From positions 1 through 19,867 of the forward strand of contig DATKBL010000202.1 of the NCBI GenBank assembly GCA_035513995.1: a DNA stretch of 19,867 bases, in the 5' to 3' direction. The translations under genes and the position numbers were made by a program. Of this stretch, positions 15,009 through 19,867 are shown piece after piece (the first letter of the stretch is position 1; each line of letters opens with the position of its first letter). The notes under the pieces were generated by a model that saw only the letters and a list, made by a program, of their open reading frames with translations, did not search any database and was not told where the DNA came from. The DNA comes from DASUTW01 sp035513995. GTDB taxonomy: Bacteria > Actinomycetota > UBA4738 > CALAEC01.

Positions 15009-16065
15009 CCTCGGCCAGGTCGTCGATCAGCCGCGCCACCATCTCGGCGCGGGCCGGCATCTCGTCCACGAGGACGTGCTCGTCCCGGGCGTGGGCCCCG
15101 CCCCCGACGGCACCGAGCCCGTCGAGCGTGGGCACGCCGAGCGCCGCGGTGAAGTTGCCGTCGCTCCCGCCGCCGACCTCGGCGGCCGGCAGGTCGTATC
15201 CGAGGGCCCGCAGACGCTCGTAGAGGCCCTGGCTCGCCTCGCGCTCCATGGGTCCGCGGTTCATCCCGCCGGAGACGGAGAGGTGGGCGCCCTCGGTGAG
15301 CGGCCCCAGATCGCTGAAGACGCGCTCGAGCCGCTCCGCCTCCTCCCGGGTCCACATGCGGGCGTCCACGCGGCACCACGCCTCCTCGGGGACGACGTTC
15401 TCGGCCGAGCCCGCCCCGAGCATCGTCACCGTGACCGTGGTGCCGGCGGTCGGGTCCCCGAGCGCCGCGATCCGCTCCACCTGTCGCGCCAGCTCGAGGG
15501 CGGCGTTCACGCCCTTCTGGGGCTCGAGCCCCGCGTGCGCCGCTCGCCCCTTCACCTCAACCTTCCAGTGGGCGACGCCCTTCCGGGCGAGCTTCACCGC
15601 TCCGCCCTCGGAGGCGGGCTCCAGCACGAGCGCGGCCCGGGAGGCCAGCGCCTCGCGCTCGATCGCCTCCTGGGACTCAGGGCTGCCGCGCTCCTCGTCG
15701 TGGGTGAGCAGCAGGGTCACCGGCGCGCTGCTGTTCCGGATCGCGTAGAGCGCCTGGACGATCCCGGCCTTCATGTCGAAGACGCCGGGCCCGCGCGCCA
15801 CCCCGTCCCGCACCTCGAACGGGAAGCGGGCCAGGGTCCCCGTGGGCCAGACCGTGTCGTAGTGACAGAGGACCAGGACGGGGCGATCGCCGGGGCGCTC
15901 CCAGCGGAGCACCTTCCCCCGCAGCTCGAGGGGGCTCCCCAGGATCTCGCGACCGAGGTCCCGCAGGACGAGGGCGCAGCGTTCCAGCCCGCCGGGGTCC
16001 GACGAGAAGGACTCCGCCTCCACGAGCCGCCGGAGGGCATCGAGCATCTCCGTGGGGACGCTCAC
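15001..16065 (-). CDS. M20-family metallo-amidohydrolase, predicted N-succinyl-L-amino acid desuccinylase
   Basis: This 354-residue zinc hydrolase resembles carboxypeptidase G2. Metal ligands and the catalytic pair are visible: His68 and Asp70 in LCHYDTVWPTGTL, Asp97 in GPGVFDMKAG, Glu124/Glu125 in THDEERGS, Glu149 in LVLEPA and His325 in GGGAHARDEH. The lid/dimerisation domain (about 160-270) contains GRAAHAGLEPQKGVNAALELA. There is no signal peptide, so it is cytoplasmic. In the D-to-L amino acid pathway an M20 enzyme releases succinate from the L-N-succinylamino acid and makes the conversion irreversible. Peptidase or other N-acyl hydrolase activity is the alternative. It starts 4 bases after the aquaporin stop and overlaps the GNAT gene by 8 bases. 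Confidence 0.9.
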   Translation of the reverse strand: MSVPTEMLDALRRLVEAESFSSDPGGLERCALVLRDLGREILGSPLELRGKVLRWERPGDRPVLVLCHYDTVWPTGTLARFPFEVRDGVARGPGVFDMKAGIVQALYAIRNSSAPVTLLLTHDEERGSPESQEAIEREALASRAALVLEPASEGGAVKLARKGVAHWKVEVKGRAAHAGLEPQKGVNAALELARQVERIAALGDPTAGTTVTVTMLGAGSAENVVPEEAWCRVDARMWTREEAERLERVFSDLGPLTEGAHLSVSGGMNRGPMEREASQGLYERLRALGYDLPAAEVGGGSDGNFTAALGVPTLDGLGAVGGGAHARDEHVLVDEMPARAEMVARLIDDLAEDA

Positions 16066-16069
16066 GTGG

Positions 16070-16789
16070 CTACGGGGCCTCCTCGAGGGTCGGCTCCGGG
16101 CGCCGGCGCCGCAGCACGAGCAGGTCGTAGAGGGCCGCGGCGACGATGCCGCCGGCCACCGGCCCGACCCAGTACACCCAGTGGTCCGCCCAGAAGCCGC
16201 CGGCCACCGCGGGGCCGAGGGACCGCGCCGGGTTCATCGACGCCCCGGTGAAGGGGCCGCCCATCATGATGCCGAGCGCCACGGTGAGCCCGATCGGCAG
16301 GCCCGCCACCGCGCGGAACGCGCCCTCGGGGTCGACCGCCACCGCGAAGATGACCCAGACGAGGAAGAAGGCCAGGACGGCCTCGATCGCCACGGCCTGC
16401 GCGACGCTCACGTTCCCGATCAGGGTGGCGCCCAGCGAGACCCCGCGCCACGCCTCCTCGGGGACCACCGCGCGCAGCAGCAGGGCCCCGATCACCCCGC
16501 CCAGGAGCTGCGCCCCCAGGTACGCCGCCGCGTCGCCGCCGCGGATCTTCCCAGTGGTCCATGCCCCGATGGTAACCGCAGGATTGAAATGCCCTCCCGA
16601 GACGTGGCCCACCGCGGTGACCATCACGGCGATCACGAACCCGTGGGCGAGGGCGATCGTGACGAGGCTCGCCCCCGCGTCGCCGCCTCCGACGACGTAG
16701 GCGGCCACGATCGACCCGGCCCCTACGAAGATCAGCGCGAACGTCCCGACGAACTCCGCGACCAGCTTCCGCCCGATGTCGTGGCTCAT
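16070..16789 (-). CDS. Aquaporin (MIP family) with TIP-like selectivity filter
   Basis: This 239-residue channel has six membrane spans and both half-helix motifs: SGGHFNPAVTIG (NPA at 69-71) and GASMNPARSLGPA (NPA at 186-188). Aligned by eye with E. coli AqpZ (F43, H174, T183, R189), the aromatic/arginine filter is His49, Ile174, Ala183 and Arg189. The H-I-A-R set is that of plant tonoplast intrinsic proteins such as TIP3 and TIP4, and GGPFTGASMNPA also resembles TIPs. Such channels pass water and often ammonia, urea or hydrogen peroxide; the real substrate is unknown. It lacks the wide glycerol-type filter. GGAGGGGGAG just before ATG 16789 is a strong ribosome binding site. It is first in the operon with M20, GNAT and MenC-like genes. 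Confidence 0.92.
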   Translation of the reverse strand: MSHDIGRKLVAEFVGTFALIFVGAGSIVAAYVVGGGDAGASLVTIALAHGFVIAVMVTAVGHVSGGHFNPAVTIGAWTTGKIRGGDAAAYLGAQLLGGVIGALLLRAVVPEEAWRGVSLGATLIGNVSVAQAVAIEAVLAFFLVWVIFAVAVDPEGAFRAVAGLPIGLTVALGIMMGGPFTGASMNPARSLGPAVAGGFWADHWVYWVGPVAGGIVAAALYDLLVLRRRRPEPTLEEAP

Positions 16790-16927
16790 CTCCCCCTCCT
16801 CGGTCGTGCGCCTAGCAAACCGGCCGCAGGGGGGAGGCGCAAGTCTCGGACGCCAGGAATCCTTTGCGCCGGAGCGCGTTTCCGTGGCACACTACGCGCG
16901 GCGTCCGGGCCTCTGGGTCCGGGCAGG

Positions 16928-16965
16928 CGGCGGGGCGACGCGGGCACGCCCCGCCGTCACCTTTT
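16928..16965 (+). terminator. 10-bp hairpin followed by TTTT upstream of tRNA-Val
   Basis: CGGCGGGGCG (16928-16937) and CGCCCCGCCG (16947-16956) are exact reverse complements around a 9-base loop. TCACC and TTTT (16962-16965) follow. This resembles an intrinsic terminator on the plus strand, but no plus-strand gene lies upstream, so it may end antisense or small-RNA transcription coming from the aquaporin region. Confidence 0.4.
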
Positions 16966-16982
16966 CCCGGCCGACCGGGTGC

Positions 16983-16988
16983 TATCCT
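16983..16988 (+). promoter_or_regulatory. Candidate -10 (TATCCT) of tRNA-Val
   Basis: TATCCT lies 14 bases before the first tRNA base, placing the start of transcription about 8 bases upstream of the mature 5' end. A short hairpin CCCGG-CCGA-CCGGG (16966-16979) precedes it, and TTTTCC at 16962 is only a weak -35. Confidence 0.4.
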
Positions 16989-17002
16989 CGGTGGCCCGAT
17001 CA

Positions 17003-17074
17003 GGGCGCGTAGCTCAGCGGGAGAGCGCTCGCCTCACACGCGAGAGGTCGTAGGTTCAAATCCTGCCGCGCCCA
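17003..17074 (+). tRNA. tRNA-Val (anticodon CAC)
   Basis: The full cloverleaf folds. Acceptor GGGCGCG (17003-17009) pairs with CGCGCCC (17067-17073). The D arm is GCTC/GAGC (17012-17015 with 17023-17026). Anticodon stem CTCGC/GCGAG (17028-17032 with 17040-17044) encloses the loop CTCACAC with anticodon CAC at 17035-17037. The T stem GTAGG/CCTGC (17050-17054 with 17062-17066) has loop TTCAAAT. The discriminator is A74 of the window numbering 17074, followed by CCG, so the terminal CCA is not encoded. It reads GTG valine codons. Confidence 0.97.
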
Positions 17075-17106
17075 CCGGCTCGAGAACGCTCCGACATACC
17101 GGCAGC

Positions 17107-17136
17107 GGGGCCCGGCGCCCCATCTGCCCGTACAAT
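17107..17136 (+). promoter_or_regulatory. Promoter region of aceE with hairpin after tRNA-Val
   Basis: TACAAT at 17131-17136 is a 5-of-6 match to the -10 consensus and lies 25 bases before the aceE ATG, which leaves room for a short leader with the G-rich ribosome binding site GGGGGTGG. GGGGC-CCGGC-GCCCC (17107-17121) forms a 5-bp stem just upstream; it may end tRNA transcription. No -35 hexamer is evident. Confidence 0.5.
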
Positions 17137-17161
17137 CGGTGGGGAAGGGGGTGGAACACCG

Positions 17162-19861
17162 ATGATGGAGCCGTTCAAGTACCAGTTGCCGGACGCGGAC
17201 CCGCAGGAGACGGCGGAGTGGCTCGAGGCGCTCCGCCAGCTCATGGAGGACTCGCCCGCCCGGGCGCGCTTCCTGATCTACCAGCTCACGCGCGAGGCCC
17301 AGGCTCGACACCTGGGCGTCCCCTCGATGGTCTCCACCCCCTACATCAACACGATCCCCCCCGAGCAGGAGCCCGAGTTCCCGGGCGACGAGGACATGGA
17401 GCGGCGGATCCGCCGGCTGATCCGTTGGAACGCGGCGGTCATGGTCTCGCGGGCCAACATGCATTACGAGGGCATCGGCGGGCACATCTCCACCTATGCG
17501 TCGGGCGCCTCCCTCGTGGAGGTGGGCTTCAACCACTTCTTCCGGGGCAAAGACGCCCCCGGCGGTGGGGACCACGTGTACTTCCAGGGCCATGGCGCGC
17601 CCGGCATCTACGCGAGGGCGTTCCTGGAGGGCCGCCTGACCGAGGATCAGCTCGAGGCGTTCCGTCGCGAGGCCTTCGGGGACGGCCTGTCGTCGTACCC
17701 CCACCCCCGGCTGATGCCCGAGTTCTGGGAGTTCCCCACGGTGTCGATGGGCCTCAGCCCGCTCGCCGCCGTGTACCAGGCGAGGTTCAACCGCTACCTG
17801 CAGAACCGGGGGATCAAGGACACCTCCGAGCAGCGCGTGTGGTCGTTCATCGGGGACGGCGAGATGGACGAGCCCGAGTCGCTGGCCGGCCTCACGATCG
17901 CGTCCCGTGAGGGCCTCGACAACCTCATCTTCGTCGTCAACTGCAACCTCCAGCGCCTCGACGGGCCGGTCCGCGGCAACGGGAAGGTGATCCAGGAGCT
18001 GGAGGCCCTGTTCCGGGGGGCGGGCTGGCACGTCATCAAGGTGATCTGGGGCAGGGAGTGGGACGACCTCCTGGCCCGCGACAGCGACGGCGTGCTCGTG
18101 GCCAAGATGAACCAGACCGTGGACGGCGAGTTCCAGCGGTACGCGGTGGACGACGGCGCGTACATCCGCGAGCACTTCTTCGGGCCGGACCCGCGGCTCC
18201 AGGAGCTCGTCGCGCACCTCTCCGACGAGGACCTGCGCCGGCTCCGGCGCGGCGGGCACGACTACTCGAAGCTCTACGCCGCCTACAAGCGCGCCACCGA
18301 GCTCACCGGCGCGCCGGTGGTGATCCTGGCCAAGACGGTCAAGGGATGGACGATCCAGGGCCTGGAGGCCAGGAACGTCACCCACCAGCAGAAGAAGCTC
18401 GCGTCGCAGGAGCTCAAGGTCTTCCGCGACCGCCTGGAGCTGCCGATCGAGGACGACGAGATCCTCGAGGGCGAGGCGCCGTACATGACCGCGGAGCGCT
18501 TCCCCGAAGAGACCGAGTACCTCCGCGAGCGCCGCCGCGAGCTCGGCGGGTTCGTCCCCCACCGCCGCGTGGCGGCCCCCCGGCTGACCCTCCCCGGCGG
18601 CGACATCTACGACGAGTTCGACGGAGGATCCGAGCAGCCGGTGGCCACCACGATGGCGTTCGTGCGGCTCCTGCGGAAGCTGATGCGCGACGAGCAGGTG
18701 GGGGAGCGAGTGGTCCCGATCATCCCCGACGAGGCGCGGACCTTCGGGATGGAGTCGCTCTTCCCGGAGTTCAGGATCTACGCGCCCCACGGCCAGCTGT
18801 ACGAGCCGGTGGACGCCGAGCACCTCCTCGCCTACAAGGAGGCGAAGGACGGTCAAGTGCTCGAGGAGGGGATCACCGAGGCCGGGTCGATGGCGTCGTT
18901 CCAGGCGGCCGGCACCTCGTACGCGACCCACGGCGAGCCCATGATCCCCTTCTTCATCTTCTACTCGATGTTCGGGTTCCAGAGGATCGGCGACCTGATC
19001 TGGCAGGCCGCCGACATGCGCGCGAGGGGCTTCCTGCTGGGGGCCACCGCGGGCCGGACCACCCTGAACGGCGAGGGTCTTCAGCACGAGGACGGCCACT
19101 CGCTGCTGCTCGCCTCCACGAACCCGGCGGTGCTCGCCTACGAGCCCACGTTCGCCTACGAGGTGGCCGCGATCGTCCGCGATGGGCTTCGCAGGATGCA
19201 CGAGGAGGGCGAGGACCTGATCTACTACCTCACCCTCCAGAACGAGCCGTACCCTCAGCCGAAGCGGCCGGAGGGCCTCGAGGACGCGCGCATTCTCAGG
19301 GGGCTGTACCTGTTCCGTCCCGCCCCCGAGGAGCGTCGTCACCGGGCCCAGATCCTCGGCTCGGGCTCGCTCGTGCAGGAGGCCCTCCGCGCCCAGGAGC
19401 TACTGGCGGAGCATCACGACGTCGCCGCCGACGTGTGGAGCGCAACGTCGTACCACGTGCTCCGCCTCGACGCGATCGAGGCGGAGCGCTGGAACCGTCT
19501 CCACCCCGGCGAGCGTCCTCGCGTGCCCTTCGTGACCGAGGCGCTCGAGCAGGCGGAGGGCCCGGTCGTCGCGGTCTCGGACTGGATGCGGGCGGTGCCC
19601 GACCAGGTCGCTCGGTGGGTGCCGGGCCCGTACCGCTCGCTGGGCACTGACGGCTTCGGGCGCTCGGACACTCGCCCCGCCCTCCGCAGGTTCTTCGAGG
19701 TCGACGCCGAGCACGTCGTCGTAGCGACGCTCGCCGCGCTCGCCGAGATGGGCGAGGTCAAGCCCGAGCAGGTCGCGGAGGCGATCGAGCGCTACGAGAT
19801 CGATCCCGACCGCGGCGTCCCCTTCCATCCCGACGCGGGGGTCGGCACTCCCGAGGACTAG
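17162..19861 (+). CDS. aceE: Pyruvate dehydrogenase E1 component, homodimeric type
   Basis: AceE decarboxylates pyruvate with thiamine diphosphate and passes the acetyl group to the lipoyl domain of E2. At 899 residues it is full length for the single-chain bacterial E1. It starts FKYQLPDADPQETAEWLEAL, and SMVSTPYINTIPPEQEPEFPGD near residue 57 is typical. MHYEGIGGHISTYASGA near 100 belongs to the active-site region. The thiamine-binding motif begins at GDGEMDEPES (231-240) and ends at NCNLQRLDGPV (260-270). The transketolase-like middle domain has IIPDEARTFGMESLFPEF near 520 and EGITEAGSMASFQAAGTSY near 570. Two adjacent ATGs (17162, 17165) exist. The gene stands alone after tRNA-Val with its own promoter; no E2 or E3 gene is in the window. 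Confidence 0.96.
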   Translation: MMEPFKYQLPDADPQETAEWLEALRQLMEDSPARARFLIYQLTREAQARHLGVPSMVSTPYINTIPPEQEPEFPGDEDMERRIRRLIRWNAAVMVSRANMHYEGIGGHISTYASGASLVEVGFNHFFRGKDAPGGGDHVYFQGHGAPGIYARAFLEGRLTEDQLEAFRREAFGDGLSSYPHPRLMPEFWEFPTVSMGLSPLAAVYQARFNRYLQNRGIKDTSEQRVWSFIGDGEMDEPESLAGLTIASREGLDNLIFVVNCNLQRLDGPVRGNGKVIQELEALFRGAGWHVIKVIWGREWDDLLARDSDGVLVAKMNQTVDGEFQRYAVDDGAYIREHFFGPDPRLQELVAHLSDEDLRRLRRGGHDYSKLYAAYKRATELTGAPVVILAKTVKGWTIQGLEARNVTHQQKKLASQELKVFRDRLELPIEDDEILEGEAPYMTAERFPEETEYLRERRRELGGFVPHRRVAAPRLTLPGGDIYDEFDGGSEQPVATTMAFVRLLRKLMRDEQVGERVVPIIPDEARTFGMESLFPEFRIYAPHGQLYEPVDAEHLLAYKEAKDGQVLEEGITEAGSMASFQAAGTSYATHGEPMIPFFIFYSMFGFQRIGDLIWQAADMRARGFLLGATAGRTTLNGEGLQHEDGHSLLLASTNPAVLAYEPTFAYEVAAIVRDGLRRMHEEGEDLIYYLTLQNEPYPQPKRPEGLEDARILRGLYLFRPAPEERRHRAQILGSGSLVQEALRAQELLAEHHDVAADVWSATSYHVLRLDAIEAERWNRLHPGERPRVPFVTEALEQAEGPVVAVSDWMRAVPDQVARWVPGPYRSLGTDGFGRSDTRPALRRFFEVDAEHVVVATLAALAEMGEVKPEQVAEAIERYEIDPDRGVPFHPDAGVGTPED

Positions 19862-19867
19862 GCGCGC

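Larger units (their letters stand above)
16790..17002. other. Divergent intergenic region between aquaporin operon and tRNA-Val
   Basis: This 213-base gap holds the aquaporin ribosome binding site on the minus strand and must contain that operon's promoter. TTGCGC and TTTGCT, 17 bases apart on the minus strand, are a weak candidate pair. It also holds a T-tailed hairpin (16928-16965) and the tRNA -10 element. Apparent frames here, including one running through the tRNA, look spurious. Confidence 0.5.

Noticed and set aside
13361..16230. Isolated GTTCAC/GTTCATC matches inside the MenC-like and aquaporin genes
   Set aside because: They are single copies in coding sequence without an 11-base tandem partner, so not PHO boxes.
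10356..16789. Arsenite export through the aquaporin paired with ArsC, as for AqpS in Sinorhizobium
   Set aside because: The aquaporin is in a different, oppositely oriented operon and has a narrow TIP-like filter, not the wide aquaglyceroporin filter expected for arsenite.
12470..16860. DosR-type binding palindromes near the DevR-like gene and the aquaporin operon
   Set aside because: I looked for the GGGACT...AGTCCC dyad and found no match in the intergenic sequences.
17003..17074. tRNA-Val as an integration site
   Set aside because: No integrase, direct repeat of the tRNA 3' end or change in gene content was seen next to it.
16864..17910. Plus-strand frame running through tRNA-Val into aceE
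   Set aside because: It encodes the familiar spurious peptide produced by translating a tRNA gene and then continues out of frame through aceE.
17000..19342. A 780-codon open frame on the minus strand across aceE and tRNA-Val
   Set aside because: It is antisense to aceE, rich in Leu/Arg/Glu/His as expected for a GC-rich shadow frame, and its start region is a translation of the tRNA complement, a common annotation artefact. AceE on the other strand is full length and clearly real.

Overview
The window is about 20 kb of very GC-rich, densely packed chromosomal DNA. It looks like a high-GC Gram-positive (Actinomycetota) genome, probably a deep or uncultured lineage. The evidence is a homodimeric AceE-type pyruvate dehydrogenase E1, a RegX3-like and a DevR/DosR-like response regulator, a mycothiol-type arsenate reductase, Streptomyces-style PHO boxes (11-nt direct repeats of GTTCAyC), and several probable leaderless promoters (TAnnnT followed 6-8 nt later by ATG or GTG). 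I cannot name the genus. No integrase, transposase, CRISPR array or other mobile element was seen.

Layout from left to right. (1) 114-1547, plus strand: a Tat-exported lipoprotein of the phospholipase C/acid phosphatase phosphoesterase family. (2) 1645-3719, minus strand: an SRPBCC protein, then a hairpin terminator, a Kelch-repeat lipoprotein and a short nitroreductase. (3) 3804-4589, plus strand: lgt, the lipoprotein diacylglyceryl transferase. (4) 4594-12482, plus strand: a phosphate-starvation locus. It holds a small zinc-ribbon gene, then pstS-pstC-pstA-pstB-phoU, a RegX3/PhoB-type regulator, arsC and a PhoR/SenX3-type histidine kinase, mostly with overlapping or near-abutting ends. (5) 12470-16789, minus strand: aquaporin, M20 amidohydrolase, GNAT acyltransferase, OSBS/NSAR-family enolase and a DevR-like regulator. 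(6) tRNA-Val(CAC) at 17003-17074, then aceE at 17162-19861, plus strand.

The phosphate region is a high-affinity uptake system. PstS captures phosphate, PstCAB imports it, PhoU reports transporter state, and the kinase/regulator pair should act on PHO boxes. Two such boxes are visible, one before the zinc-ribbon gene and one before pstS. The two promoters share the same spacing between box, a CCCG-N5-CGGG palindrome and the -10 element. ArsC, inserted between regulator and kinase, plausibly handles arsenate that enters through the phosphate transporter.

The second notable block matches the composition of the pathway described for Geobacillus kaustophilus that converts D-amino acids to L-amino acids: a GNAT succinyltransferase, an N-succinylamino acid racemase of the MenC fold and an M20 desuccinylase. 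Here it is headed by an aquaporin whose selectivity filter resembles plant tonoplast (TIP) channels, and followed by an orphan DevR-like regulator. No gap between genes exceeds 300 bases. The largest are 16790-17002 and 4967-5160, both described in the features.
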